From: Ignavibacteriales bacterium
GTDB taxonomy: Bacteria; Bacteroidota; Ignavibacteria; UBA10030; UBA8401
Length of the DNA: 64,000 nucleotides
Direction of reading: 5' to 3'
Assembly: GCA_026390635.1 (NCBI GenBank)
Contig: JAPLFO010000149.1
Span: 16,855 to 80,854, forward strand
This document shows positions 1 through 9,783 of the stretch, piece by piece. The first letter of the stretch is position 1; each line of letters starts with the position of its first letter. Position numbers and translations under genes: made by a program. The notes beneath the pieces are model-generated. The model worked only from the letters and a program-made list of their open reading frames with translations. It had not been told where the DNA came from and ran no database searches.

Positions 1-1241
1 AACGGCGTGGTGTTCGTCAGCAAGTCGAAGTTCTGGCCGCCGTAGCCGTTGGGGCTGACTGAGGCGATGTCGGGCTTGCCGTCGCCAGTGAAATCGGCCA
101 AAGTCACATCAACTGCATTCGGAATAGTGCCAAAAAGAGAGGGCGCGCTCAAGGTTCCGTCCCCGTTTCCGGTCAGGATCGCAACCTTACCGGCAGCGTT
201 GAGACTCGCGGCCACATCCAGATTTCCATCACCGTTGACATCGGCTACGAAAAACCCAGTCGGCCAATTGGCAGCCCCAGAGGGAAAGTTCGCTGGACTC
301 CCGAAAGTTCCGTTGCCATTGCCAAGATAGACGGACACCGATCCGTCGCTAAGGCCCTCAATGAGATCCGGCTTGCCGTCCTTGTTTAGATCCGCTACCG
401 CAATGCAGGACGCGGCCGGGCTGAGAATAATCGGCGCCTGCAGCGTGCCGTCCCCGTTTCCGATGAAGAGATCAGTCGCGTTGGCCTGTCCACTGGTCAC
501 AACAAAGTCAGCCTTGCCGTCTCCGTTTACGTCCACGATGACGCCCTGTCCGACGGCGGGACCGCCCGCATTCGGCATGATGCTGGTCACCTGTCCGGGA
601 GTGAACGTGCCATCTCCATTATTCTGATAAATATATAAGCCGGCGTAGGCGCTGCCGACGATGATATCCGGCTTACCATCACCATTCAGGTCGCCGACCG
701 TCAGAGAGCGCACATCATAAAAACCGAGGTAATAGTTCGTGGTGGAAAACTGGGGCACCCCATTGACATCGTTGCCCGTGTTGATGAGCACGGTTACCAG
801 GCTGTAAGGACCATAATTGATATGCACCGTCGTTACGCAGACGGCATCGAGCTTCCCGTCCCCGTTCACATCGGCGGACTTTACTAACATGTAACCGTCA
901 ATGGCCTTAGGCATGTATTGGACGAGACTTCCGGGCAAGTTGACCATGTTGCCCGTCGTCATCTGATCTGCGTTGATGTCAAACTTCTGGAATGTGCCGT
1001 TGCCGTTGCCATACATGAATCGGGCACTGGGGGAGCCGTCGACGATGAAGGCGTCCAATTTGCCGTCACCGTTAAAGTCGCCAACCGCGGCTGGCCTGGG
1101 CGGCTGCCAGGGCGCGCTACCTGTCGGAGTTGCGATGATGGTATTGAACGTGGGCGCTTGCGCAACGGTACGAGCTGGAACCGCGGCAAGCGCCGCTATC
1201 CCCGCCAGCAAGAGAACCCAACTGCGTAGATTTCTTTTCAT
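1..1241 (-). CDS. Secreted FG-GAP/VCBS-repeat protein, C-terminus cut by window edge
   Basis: This gene is absent from the ORF track because it runs off the window without a stop. Read on the minus strand, it opens with a signal peptide (MKRNLRSWVLLLAGIAALAA, then an AQA-type cleavage region). Seven calcium-binding FG-GAP/VCBS cores follow, about 50-60 residues apart, such as DFNGDGKLD, DVNGDGKLD, DLNGDGKPD and DVNGDGKAD. Such repeats fold as blades of an integrin-type beta-propeller on surface or secreted proteins. The start is fixed by a strong GGAGG about 8 bases upstream of the ATG. No catalytic domain is visible in the part present. The gene looks GC-richer than its neighbours (not counted), so transfer is possible. 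Confidence 0.88.
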   Translation of the reverse strand, partial: MKRNLRSWVLLLAGIAALAAVPARTVAQAPTFNTIIATPTGSAPWQPPRPAAVGDFNGDGKLDAFIVDGSPSARFMYGNGNGTFQKFDINADQMTTGNMVNLPGSLVQYMPKAIDGYMLVKSADVNGDGKLDAVCVTTVHINYGPYSLVTVLINTGNDVNGVPQFSTTNYYLGFYDVRSLTVGDLNGDGKPDIIVGSAYAGLYIYQNNGDGTFTPGQVTSIMPNAGGPAVGQGVIVDVNGDGKADFVVTSGQANATDLFIGNGDGTLQAPIILSPAASCIAVADLNKDGKPDLIEGLSDGSVSVYLGNGNGTFGSPANFPSGAANWPTGFFVADVNGDGNLDVAASLNAAGKVAILTGNGDGTLSAPSLFGTIPNAVDVTLADFTGDGKPDIASVSPNGYGGQNFDLLTNTTP

Positions 1242-1919
1242 AGTGCAAACCTCCAATTTGGTTGATTATTTAAGTGGATTTATGATGTCAACTAAAATAA
1301 TGAACTAAATGAAATCCAAAAAGGTTCCCGAAAAGACCAACGGACTACGGCTCCTGACGGTTCGGATTCGAATAGGCCGTGAATACGTGCGAATTGTCTG
1401 CTGGAAAAGCAGGAGTCATAATGTAGCCAGGGGAGCTCGAGGGAACAGAATCGAAGGCGCTACAACGCAGAGCTGCATATCTCAACAGGTCAGCCGCCTA
1501 AAGGAAACTGGCAGGGACTGCCTTGTCCGTCCCTTTCGTGCACCCCAAAATCCCTTTTCTTCCAAAAGGACTAACGTTGGAGTCCTCTTCCAGTATATTG
1601 GTGCAGACTCGGATCAGAGAACCGGGCATGAGAGAAAACGCAAACTTAGGAAGACCTATAATGATAGTAGAACAGTTCGAACGACGGTATAACCCCGATA
1701 GGCTCCGCGTGATTGCTTTTTCCATCCTGATCTTCTTCCACGCAGGGATGATCGCGACAAGACCGACAACCGCTCCTCCGGTAATTGATTTGTAGATACT
1801 CCATTATTGACTGAAGCCTCTGTTCTTTTTGTAACATTTCTGATCCATGTACGACTAGCGTCGATAGATCTGGAAAGATCGGCTCACGTAGAAAAATCCC
1901 CGCTTTGATGTCGACAACT
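1242..1919. other. Gene-free stretch
   Basis: About 680 bases without a supportable gene. Short ORFs on both strands here have no recognisable motif, no ribosome binding site and overlap one another. A hydrophobic stretch on the minus strand near 1700-1790 (ITGGAVVGLVAIIPAW) could be a relic membrane segment, but stops surround it. Confidence 0.5.
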
Positions 1920-2330
1920 TTACTCCTGCGCAAGAGCCGGATAGTCAATTGTTATCCTCAGAAATTTTGCTTGGACTTCCGGCTGAATCAGACCGGCATC
2001 CCTCAATTCAATTACGTCTGATTGATGAAGGTTCAGATAGCAGGGTAATCGGCGGTTGTCGATGAATATTTTCTTTGCTCCCTTATACTTATTGGTGAAA
2101 ACAACAGGAATTTCGAATAAAAGCTTGATAGAATCCTCGTGTTTGGCGCGGAGCCAGAAAAACCCGATCGAGAGATCGGGTTTTTTGTTTAGTGCCTGTT
2201 GTAAGCTGACGAGTCCAGATGAAATCTGGACGACGAAGTCCCGCGCTCTTTTTGCGGGATATGAGTCCTTTCGTGACGAAGCGGAGACAAAGCCTCTGGT
2301 GATCTGTCCGAGGCTTTGCCATGTACGCAT
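1920..2330 (-). repeat. Repeat copy A: 136-codon open frame containing hairpins, homologous to 9784-10175
   Basis: The minus-strand frame is open for 136 codons and ends ...DYPALAQE. Its last 78 codons align without gaps to the minus strand of 9784-10014, for example FIDNRRLPCYLNL here against FIDRTRLPHFLNL there, and QSDVIELRDAGLIQ against QSDMIALREAGLIQ. Conservative changes suggest that this part was once coding. The upstream half contains palindromes, including AACCCGATC-GAGA-GATCGGGTT at 2161 and CCAGAT-GAA-ATCTGG. I do not recognise the protein. It could be a small gene inside a repeated element, or a repeat that happens to be open. No convincing ribosome binding site was seen. Confidence 0.45.
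2161..2186 (+). terminator. Terminator-like hairpin with T-run inside repeat copy A
   Basis: A 9-bp perfect stem (AACCCGATC/GATCGGGTT) with a GAGA loop is followed by a T-run. No plus-strand gene lies directly upstream, so it may be a structural part of the repeat rather than a working terminator. The matching site in copy B (near 10020) has a damaged stem. Confidence 0.4.
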
Positions 2331-2736
2331 GGTTGTCCCGTATCACGGGATCCGCAGGGCAAATCGCCTGTTTCAGAGTCCACTATTTTATCCTGCTCCC
2401 ATTCAGCATTGCAGCCCCGCGTCACCCCAAGGAAATAAATGAAAAATCTGTTCAACTTTTGTCCTGCATATATAGTCTATCCTTAAATATTCTATCATCG
2501 CTCAATAAGTATTGATCACCATCGGAATTTCGGGATATTTCTTTATATAATGGGTAGAACTATTGCTGCATCATAGCCAGTGCGATTCTTTTTCAATCGT
2601 TTATGCCCGGGACGCACATCCTAGAAAACAATTTCTTTGGCGATTTTCCGGATTTGCAGACAACGGCGGTATGAGTATTGCGGCAGTCTCAAAATATATT
2701 TTGTGAAATCTATCACGCATCGTCAAGGGACGAAAA
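2331..2736. other. Gene-free stretch upstream of the first DUF1566 gene
   Basis: About 400 bases with no supported gene. It begins with GC-rich palindromic pieces (GTCCCGTATCACGGGAT near 2335) that belong to the repeat at 1920-2330. It then becomes AT-rich and should hold the promoter of the gene starting at 2737. No clear promoter could be assigned. Confidence 0.4.
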
Positions 2737-4329
2737 ATGTTTATTCGCTACATCATTGCAGCATCTATGGGAATATTCTTCGGTTCAGCAGGGGTCGGTC
2801 AGACCTATAAAATTGTCGATGCAGGTCAGGCGAAGTGCTTCGATTCAATAAAAGTAATTGCCCCGCCGTCTCCCGGAAAACCATTTTATGGACAGGATGC
2901 ACAGTATTCCGGCAATCTTTCCAGCTATACGATCGGCGCGGACGGAAAAACAGTTTATGACAATACTGCGAACCTGACATGGATGCGCAGCCCGAATATG
3001 ACCTACACCCCTCCGGTGAAGACAGACAGAATGAGCTATGCGGCTGGCCTGCGGTGGGTTACCGCCGTCAATGCGTCCAACCATGGCGGCTTCAATGATT
3101 GGCGAATCCCGACCATCAAAGAGCTCTATTCATTATATAGCGGCAAGGGCACAGATCCGGGCGGTTCGGCTTCATCAGCAGGTCTGACACCGTATATTGA
3201 TTCAAGCTATTTCAAATTTGCTTATGGGAATACGGCGCTTGGAGAACGTGTTATTGACCAGCAGTACATGTCCGGCAACATTTTCATTATGAGTCCCAGT
3301 GAATCCGGATATGCAAAAGATTTCGGTGTAAACTTCGCTGATGGAAGAATAAAAGGGTATGATACCGTTGATGCACTGGCCCATCAGATCAAAACTTTCT
3401 ATGTGCAGTTGGTGAGGGGCGCGACAACGTACGGCATTAATAATTTCACGGATAATGGCGACCAGACAATCACCGATAATGCCGCCGGTTTAATGTGGGC
3501 AAAGAATGATAATGGATCAGGCCTTTGCTGGATAGATGCTTTGGCGTGGGTGCAGACAAAGAATGCCGAAAATTACCTTGGCCATAATGATTGGAGAATG
3601 CCCGACATTAAAGAATTGCAGAGTATTGTCGATTATTCGCACTCTCCAGACTTTGACAAACTGCCGGCAATCAACTCGAAGTTTTTCAATTGCAGTCCAA
3701 TAATAAATGAAGCTGGACAGCCCGATTTTCCTTATTACTGGTCAGGGACAACTCATGAAGGATATGCGACAAATAATACCGGGGGAGGTGAAGCCGACTA
3801 CATTGCTTTCGGGCGCGCGTTGGGCTGGCCGACTACTCAAGCATCCTGGGTTGACGTGCATGGCGCAGGCTGTCAGCGCAGCGATCCAAAGGTGGGTCCG
3901 CCATATGCTTATGCCGATGTTAAAACGGTTACAGTATACGGTGTCAGCTATACCGGCTATTCGCATGGACCGCAGGGTGATGCGATCCGCGGGGCCAATT
4001 ATGTCCGCATTGTACGCACCGTCAACAAAGCGAGTGGATTCCATAATGGTCCGACATCACCATCACATTTTGAACTTGAACAGAATTTTCCAAACCCCTT
4101 TAATCCGACAACGATAATTCGATTTACGGTTCCTCTCACCGGAAAAACGATGTTGAGGGTGTTTAACTCGCTCGGGCAGCGCGTTGCCATTTTGTACGAT
4201 GGCATAGCTGACGCGGCCATCGACCATCAGGTGCAGTTTAGCGCATCGTATCTGCCGTCAGGCATCTACTTCTCGCGGCTGGAGCATGATGGAAAGGTGC
4301 AGTCGAAGAAAATGCAACTGCTCAAGTGA
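2737..4329 (+). CDS. DUF1566 (Lcl_C) double-domain secreted protein with T9SS sorting tail
   Basis: A 530-residue exported protein. An N-terminal signal peptide is followed by two DUF1566 (Lcl C-terminal) modules. Each has the family signature 'tv.DN.t.L.W', then 'DWR.P.iKEL.s': DWRIPTIKELYSL near residue 125 and DWRMPDIKELQSI near residue 290. The last 85 residues are a type IX sorting domain (QNFPNPFNPTT ... SGIYFSRL ... KKMQLLK). The protein should therefore be carried across the outer membrane by T9SS and held at the surface or released. DUF1566 domains are linked to adhesion and carbohydrate binding in other bacteria, but the biochemical role is unknown. The next gene is a close paralogue. 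Confidence 0.9.
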   Translation: MFIRYIIAASMGIFFGSAGVGQTYKIVDAGQAKCFDSIKVIAPPSPGKPFYGQDAQYSGNLSSYTIGADGKTVYDNTANLTWMRSPNMTYTPPVKTDRMSYAAGLRWVTAVNASNHGGFNDWRIPTIKELYSLYSGKGTDPGGSASSAGLTPYIDSSYFKFAYGNTALGERVIDQQYMSGNIFIMSPSESGYAKDFGVNFADGRIKGYDTVDALAHQIKTFYVQLVRGATTYGINNFTDNGDQTITDNAAGLMWAKNDNGSGLCWIDALAWVQTKNAENYLGHNDWRMPDIKELQSIVDYSHSPDFDKLPAINSKFFNCSPIINEAGQPDFPYYWSGTTHEGYATNNTGGGEADYIAFGRALGWPTTQASWVDVHGAGCQRSDPKVGPPYAYADVKTVTVYGVSYTGYSHGPQGDAIRGANYVRIVRTVNKASGFHNGPTSPSHFELEQNFPNPFNPTTIIRFTVPLTGKTMLRVFNSLGQRVAILYDGIADAAIDHQVQFSASYLPSGIYFSRLEHDGKVQSKKMQLLK

Positions 4330-4404
4330 GAACAACTTAGAATGAAAAAATGAAGACGCAAATATGAAACCGAAATCATTTTTTTACTAATCGAATCGAA
4401 TTGC

Positions 4405-5892
4405 ATGGAGAGAACTGATTTTTATAAAGCAATGGCTTCTCTTATTATTACCATATTCTCGAGCCTCTCTGCGTTGTGCCAGACGTATAAAGTTGTCGAT
4501 ACCGGCGTTCATGAGTTTTACGGTGACAGTACTATTATTTCCGTCCCGAAACCAGGTGATCCTTTTTATGGACAGGATGCTGCATATCAGGGTAACGAGC
4601 CCTCTTATGTTAATAATGGAGATGGCACGGTTACTGATAATGTCACCGGATTGATGTGGCAGAAAGACATGGGCGCCAAGATCTCCTATAGCGCGGCTTT
4701 TACGAAAGCAGACACCATGACACTGGGAGGCTTCACTGATTGGCGCGTCCCGACAATAAAGGAACTGTATTCCCTGATTCTTTTTACGGGACGCAGCGGC
4801 GGAACTGCTTCTGTCAGAAAGTATATTGACTCCGCCTATTTTAATCAGCCGATCGGAAATACGGCAATCGGTGAGCGGGAGATCGATGCGCAGACCTGGT
4901 CTTCAACCCAATACAAGGGTCTAACCATGGCTGGTGATTCTACTGTCTTTGGAGTAAATTTTATTGACGGAAGAATAAAGGGATATCCAAAATATCAACC
5001 CGGCAGCGGAAACACCACGCCCAATACAATGTATTTTCGGATGGTGCGCGGAAACTTCAGCTATGGAATTAACAAATTTGTGAATAATGGCGACGGCACC
5101 ATTGCCGATAATGCGACCGGATTGATGTGGCAGCAAGCCGATGATGGAGTTGCACGCGATTGGAAATCCTCGTTGGCATACGCGGAGAACCTCACTCTCG
5201 CTAGCTATTCTGACTGGCGCCTGCCAAATGCTAAAGAATTGCAGAGTATTGTTGACTACACAAGAAGTCCTTCTTCTACAAATTCACCGGCAATAGATCC
5301 GCTTTTTTCAACGACGAGCATCAAGGATCCCAATGGAACTGCCGGACAGTATCCATATTTCTGGACAAGCACCACTCATCTGGACGGTGTTAATCCGTAT
5401 AGTCCCGCTGTCTATATCGCATTCGGCAAGGCCCAGGGAAAAATGAACAGCACATTATTGGATGTTCACGGCGCGGGCGCGCAGAGAAGCGATCCCAAGT
5501 ACGGTAATGCTGCCGACTATCCTCAATATATGGGACCCCAGGGCGACGTTCGCTATGTGTTTAACTATGTCCGGTGTGTGAGAAGCAGCAGCCGTTCCAC
5601 CGGAGCGGTTGAACAGCAATCATCCCCTTCCGGATTTGTACTTGATCAGAACTTTCCCAACCCATTCAACCCGACGACCGCGGTTACATACGAACTGACG
5701 GTTACGAGTCGGGTCCGGCTCGTCATCTACGACATGCTCGGCCGGGAGCTCACCGTGTTAAAGAACGAACAGATGCCGCGAGGGACGTACACCGTTACTT
5801 GGAATGCGGCGGATATGCCCACCGGAACATATTTCTGTTCATTGACAACCGGGAGCTTCTCGCAGACGCGACGGATGATGCTGATGAAGTGA
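4405..5892 (+). CDS. DUF1566 (Lcl_C) secreted protein with T9SS tail, paralogue of preceding gene
   Basis: A 495-residue tandem paralogue of the gene 75 bases upstream. It shares the N-terminal block QTYKVVD followed by FYGQDAAYQGN, then two DUF1566 modules (DNVTGLMWQK with DWRVPTIKELYSL; DNATGLMWQQ with DWRLPNAKELQSI). It ends in a T9SS sorting domain (QNFPNPFNPTT ... PTGTYFCSL ... RRMMLMK). The first 25 residues form a signal peptide. No strong ribosome binding site precedes the ATG at 4405; an in-frame ATG at 4432 would still leave a hydrophobic leader. The pair probably arose by local duplication and may be co-transcribed. Function is unknown beyond surface or secreted location. Confidence 0.88.
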   Translation: MERTDFYKAMASLIITIFSSLSALCQTYKVVDTGVHEFYGDSTIISVPKPGDPFYGQDAAYQGNEPSYVNNGDGTVTDNVTGLMWQKDMGAKISYSAAFTKADTMTLGGFTDWRVPTIKELYSLILFTGRSGGTASVRKYIDSAYFNQPIGNTAIGEREIDAQTWSSTQYKGLTMAGDSTVFGVNFIDGRIKGYPKYQPGSGNTTPNTMYFRMVRGNFSYGINKFVNNGDGTIADNATGLMWQQADDGVARDWKSSLAYAENLTLASYSDWRLPNAKELQSIVDYTRSPSSTNSPAIDPLFSTTSIKDPNGTAGQYPYFWTSTTHLDGVNPYSPAVYIAFGKAQGKMNSTLLDVHGAGAQRSDPKYGNAADYPQYMGPQGDVRYVFNYVRCVRSSSRSTGAVEQQSSPSGFVLDQNFPNPFNPTTAVTYELTVTSRVRLVIYDMLGRELTVLKNEQMPRGTYTVTWNAADMPTGTYFCSLTTGSFSQTRRMMLMK

Positions 5893-6236
5893 TTTTTGTG
5901 ATAGTGTACCGATTGATCATCCGCTTCGTTCATAGGCGAAAATATTTTCATCACGGCATAATGATGGAGTCAGAATATAGCCCCTGCGCAGGAATTGCAA
6001 CAATGCTCCTCAAAAATATGTTCGTCTCGAAAAGAGTTTTCATGTAGCTGTGTGTCCTGCCCCCCCCCCAAAAAAAGGCCTGTAAAAACGAGAGCTTTCC
6101 TGAATCGCGTAAAAATTGTATAATAGTCGGAGAAGAGAAGCAGCGTTGAATAACCCACGTGGAATTCATCAAATGAATCTTGGGATGTTGACTCGTTAGA
6201 CAGTTCCTGCTCCCACCGCCCCGTTGAAAGCCGGAT
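5893..6236. other. Intergenic region with a C10-A7 homopolymer tract
   Basis: About 340 bases without a supportable gene. Ten C followed by seven A at 6060-6076 form a slippage-prone tract, about 160 bases upstream of the next start codon. ORFs called on the minus strand here overlap the N-terminus of the next gene and have no recognisable features. Confidence 0.5.
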
Positions 6237-7460
6237 ATGAAAAATATTCTTTTCCTTTTGGGAATATGTATCTGGTCCACCCACGCTCAAACCTTCCCGG
6301 TCTATGTTGTCCTGTTCACGCATATCGAGGACAACACACCGATCGGAATGCTTGGCAGCCAACAATCTAAAGACAATTATACATTAGTCCGAAACCGGCT
6401 GATTGAAATGGCGAATCTTGCCCATGTCAACAATGTGAGCTGGTCGCTTCAGCCCGACTGGAAAATACTGCTGGCGGCATTGATGTATGAAGACTCCCTG
6501 ATGAAATCGCCGACGAAAGGAAAGAATTTTCTCCGCTATCTCAAAGAAGATCTCGGTGCAGCAATAGATGCCCATTCTCATGAAAGCTACGGCTATAACT
6601 ACACCGATGTCGCGAATCTTCTCGATTCGCTCGGTGTCGGAGGCAGCACTGTCATCGGCGGCCATATATGGGATCCGACGCTGCCGCAATTTGCCTATTG
6701 GGACCGGTTCCGAGTTCCTGTGTACGGGCAGCAATATCCGTGGGCCGTCTGGCGAGGGAATATTCTCATGGGAAGCGGCACACCGAATCATGTGAACGAT
6801 CCGGTCATAAGCGGCGTCTGGCGCCCCAAAGACCGCTACCACTATTTTGTCGACGACACTGCCGGAAATATTATCTGTATCGGACAATATAAGAGCGATA
6901 TCGCAGGAATCGGCGAGTTGATCGCACTCTATGCGAATGGAATCATTCCGGGCGAGGCCATGCTCACCTCGTCATATCACATTAAACCGGCCGATATAAC
7001 CGCTGCCGGTGGCATCGCGCTGATCGACAGCACGGTTATCAAGCCATTATCTGTGCTGCGCCGTCAGAACAAAATCCGGTTGACGGATTTTACATCGCTC
7101 GTCCTTGATTGGAAGACGTTGTACGGATCGCGGGCAACGCTGTATGATCCGGGCAATGCTACGGCTGTCCGCGATGGAGATTCCGCTCCAGAGAGTTTTG
7201 CGGTATTTCAAAACTTTCCCAATCCCTTTAATCCGTCAACATCAATTTGCTATCGGCTGCCCGAGCGATGTTTTGTCTCGCTTCGTGTTTTCGATCTTTT
7301 GGGAAGGGATGTTGCTTCTTTGGTGACTGCGGAGCAGGATGGCGGCATGCATCAGGTGCTGTTCTCGGGAGAGGGGCCGGCATTTCCGAGTGGCATTTAT
7401 TGGTATCAGTTGCGCGCCGGGAATCATTCCATCACAAAATGCATGACACTGCTGAAGTGA
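6237..7460 (+). CDS. Secreted polysaccharide-deacetylase-like protein with T9SS tail
   Basis: A 407-residue protein with a signal peptide (MKNILFLLGICIWSTHAQ). The catalytic-like region resembles the glycoside hydrolase/deacetylase fold: 'YVVLFTHIEDNTP' near the start, AALMYEDSLM around residue 80, DAHSHESYGYNYTDV near residue 120 and GGHIWDP near residue 140. The acidic and histidine residues in these motifs could bind a metal, as in NodB-type enzymes, but the match is distant and the substrate is unknown. The C-terminus is a T9SS sorting domain (QNFPNPFNPST ... PSGIYWYQL ... KCMTLLK). It lies in a same-strand run of secreted-protein genes, and the next gene starts 5 bases after its stop. 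Confidence 0.75.
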   Translation: MKNILFLLGICIWSTHAQTFPVYVVLFTHIEDNTPIGMLGSQQSKDNYTLVRNRLIEMANLAHVNNVSWSLQPDWKILLAALMYEDSLMKSPTKGKNFLRYLKEDLGAAIDAHSHESYGYNYTDVANLLDSLGVGGSTVIGGHIWDPTLPQFAYWDRFRVPVYGQQYPWAVWRGNILMGSGTPNHVNDPVISGVWRPKDRYHYFVDDTAGNIICIGQYKSDIAGIGELIALYANGIIPGEAMLTSSYHIKPADITAAGGIALIDSTVIKPLSVLRRQNKIRLTDFTSLVLDWKTLYGSRATLYDPGNATAVRDGDSAPESFAVFQNFPNPFNPSTSICYRLPERCFVSLRVFDLLGRDVASLVTAEQDGGMHQVLFSGEGPAFPSGIYWYQLRAGNHSITKCMTLLK

Positions 7461-7465
7461 ACACC

Positions 7466-9622
7466 ATGCACATGCGTTCTCTTTTTTTTCTGTCTGTTTT
7501 ATCCATCTGCACATTGTTTGCGGAAGGGATGCTCACTCTTCGTGATTCCATGCAGCTTCCGCAGGCCTCGATCTGGGGCGGAATTTCCTTCAACGGCGAA
7601 AGCATCAGCATCACGACGACGGCCATTGTGAACGGCAAGCCGCAGTTGTTTCTCAGAACACTGAATCCGCAGACCCTTCTGCAGATCCTCCCGCCAGTGC
7701 AACTGACATTCGAAAGCGATCCTCAATCACAGCGGTGGATTACAGATCACAAACACCTCTTCCTTACAGGTCAACATTTTATTGTTTTTTCCGTGCGCGG
7801 TGACAGCGACATCTATATTTTCAAAACCGACGTCAACGGCAAACGCATCGGCAGCATCACGCCGATTGCCGAGCACACGACGAACCGCACCAACGATATG
7901 ATGTTTGCCACAGACGGGGAAAATATTTTTGTCGCATATTTCAAGCCTACCGATCAGTCAATCGTTCACACCATCAATCAACAACTGCAGCCGGTTTCCG
8001 CACCGATCATCACTTCGTCCCAACTTCCGCACAATAACCTCGGCGGACTCTTCTATAGGAACAATTCCTTTTTCATGTTTACGGGAGACAAGGCCGGACC
8101 AAATTCCCAATTGATTGTGACCATATGGAACCATGACTGGTCTCCCGCAATTCAGCAACGGAAGATTCTTGCGATACCTCCGGTAGGCGAGGGATATTTT
8201 TTTGCATCCGGCATTGCTTTTGACAGCTTGTCAAAACGATGGATCATCGCTTTTCATCATGTGCAGAACAGCAATCCGGACAGCAGCACGCATGTTGATT
8301 TTGGAATATTTGATGAATCCTTCTCGCTGATCGAACAGTCCCACGGATTCCGCGGCTACCGGCCGCATTTGCTGTTGAGAAACAGTGAGCTGTACGTAGT
8401 TTACGACGCAGGAGGCGTCTTCCTCCGGCGGTACACACTTCAGCCTGCCGTGCGGAAAACAATCGCGTGGAAGCAATACCTTACTCTGGCGCCGAACGAA
8501 GGCACGGCGTTCGTCGTTGATACGTCGATGATCGTTAACTACGGCGGTGTTCCGGTGATTACGTTTGCGAATGACAGCTCGCTGATCCTCTCTTCATCGG
8601 GAAATACACAATTGCAGTTCTATCTTATCAAAAACAACGGCCAGACCTTGATCTCACTACCAACGACCCCGCGGGGACCGGACGGCGGATGTATCTATTT
8701 ACCCGATGGACAATCGCGGTTCGTCACGGAAGAACCGGCTTCCAACAATACACCTCAGAAGCACAGGAGTAGAGTGATCAGTTGGATCTCCTCTGATGGG
8801 AAGATCTGGACGAAAGAATCGGGAATACGCTATCAGCCGGGGCTTGAGGATGACTCCATCGCCAGCGTCGTCTGTCCGATCCAGGTGAAGGACTCCGTCT
8901 GGCGGATGTATTATGTCGGAGATTTTTACAGAACGAACGGCGTGCGCACGGCGATTACGTACGATTGGGGATGGACATGGAAAGCAGAGTCACGAAAGAA
9001 TATCATGAAGAACGGCGACGTGGATCCGCATCCTGTCTATGTGTCGGACGGCAGGATCCGGCTCTATGTCCGGACCGGCTTTTCAGAAACCAATCCTGCA
9101 AAAAGGGGTATCGGCTACAACGACAGTAACGACGGTATCACCTTCGATACCACAAAGACAACGATGATCCTTCCGGACAATACGCTTCCCCTGACAATGA
9201 ATCTCGATCCCTCGGTGATACGATTCACCGACGGAACCGTTGCCTGTTTTTTTGGAGCGGCGCCAGCTATGAATCAAAATCAAAACACAATACCTCAATT
9301 ACGCGTTGCATATGCACGAAAACCAACGGACGTTGAGACGTACCTTTCCGGGATTCCGGAGAGTTTTGACTTATCCCAGAATTATCCAAATCCTTTCAAC
9401 CCGGCAACCGTGATCAATTATGCACTGCCGGTTTTCAGTGCGACAAAGCTTGCCATCTATGACATGCTTGGCCGCGAAGTGGCGGTGCTGGTGAATCAAG
9501 AGAAACCGGCGGGGCGGTACGAAGCAACGTGGGATGCATCCAGATTTTCTTCTGGAGTATATTTCTACAAGCTCTCAGCCGGAAGCTATGTGTCGGCGAA
9601 AAAATTGGTGTTGCTCCGATAA
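7466..9622 (+). CDS. Secreted sialidase-like beta-propeller protein with T9SS tail
   Basis: The ORF track begins this frame at 7247, inside the preceding gene. The real start is almost certainly the ATG at 7466 (or 7472), directly before the signal peptide MRSLFFLSVLSICTLFAEG. This gives 718 residues. The body is rich in beta-strand and contains Asp-box-like motifs of the sialidase/BNR type (YDWGWTW; SSDGKIWT), which suggests a propeller that binds or cuts glycans. A sialidase catalytic set could not be assigned. The C-terminal 85 residues are a T9SS sorting domain (QNYPNPFNPAT ... SSGVYFYKL ... KKLVLLR). It is the last gene of the 2.7-9.6 kb run and is followed by a clear terminator. Confidence 0.82.
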   Translation: MHMRSLFFLSVLSICTLFAEGMLTLRDSMQLPQASIWGGISFNGESISITTTAIVNGKPQLFLRTLNPQTLLQILPPVQLTFESDPQSQRWITDHKHLFLTGQHFIVFSVRGDSDIYIFKTDVNGKRIGSITPIAEHTTNRTNDMMFATDGENIFVAYFKPTDQSIVHTINQQLQPVSAPIITSSQLPHNNLGGLFYRNNSFFMFTGDKAGPNSQLIVTIWNHDWSPAIQQRKILAIPPVGEGYFFASGIAFDSLSKRWIIAFHHVQNSNPDSSTHVDFGIFDESFSLIEQSHGFRGYRPHLLLRNSELYVVYDAGGVFLRRYTLQPAVRKTIAWKQYLTLAPNEGTAFVVDTSMIVNYGGVPVITFANDSSLILSSSGNTQLQFYLIKNNGQTLISLPTTPRGPDGGCIYLPDGQSRFVTEEPASNNTPQKHRSRVISWISSDGKIWTKESGIRYQPGLEDDSIASVVCPIQVKDSVWRMYYVGDFYRTNGVRTAITYDWGWTWKAESRKNIMKNGDVDPHPVYVSDGRIRLYVRTGFSETNPAKRGIGYNDSNDGITFDTTKTTMILPDNTLPLTMNLDPSVIRFTDGTVACFFGAAPAMNQNQNTIPQLRVAYARKPTDVETYLSGIPESFDLSQNYPNPFNPATVINYALPVFSATKLAIYDMLGREVAVLVNQEKPAGRYEATWDASRFSSGVYFYKLSAGSYVSAKKLVLLR

Positions 9623-9647
9623 TATACGTCTCAGTTTCAATCATCGG

Positions 9648-9673
9648 CCCGGATTAGAATCATCCGGGTTTTT
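9648..9673 (+). terminator. Rho-independent terminator of the secreted-protein run
   Basis: CCCGGAT and ATCCGGG form a 7-bp stem around a 7-base loop, followed by TTTTT, 25 bases after the stop codon at 9622. Confidence 0.8.
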
Positions 9674-9783
9674 CCATTTGCTCGGGTCACGCACTTTGCT
9701 GAGCATGCGCGGCTGACACCGAGCGATCTTGTCAAATCAACCCATGTGGCAAACTCTCCCCTATAAAATCTTTCTCTCTATAT

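Noticed and set aside
1309-1948. Several 75-127 codon ORFs on both strands
   Set aside because: They overlap each other, lack ribosome binding sites and show no recognisable motif.
7247-7465. N-terminal extension of the 791-residue ORF
   Set aside because: It overlaps the end of the preceding gene and precedes a clean signal peptide starting at 7466/7472.
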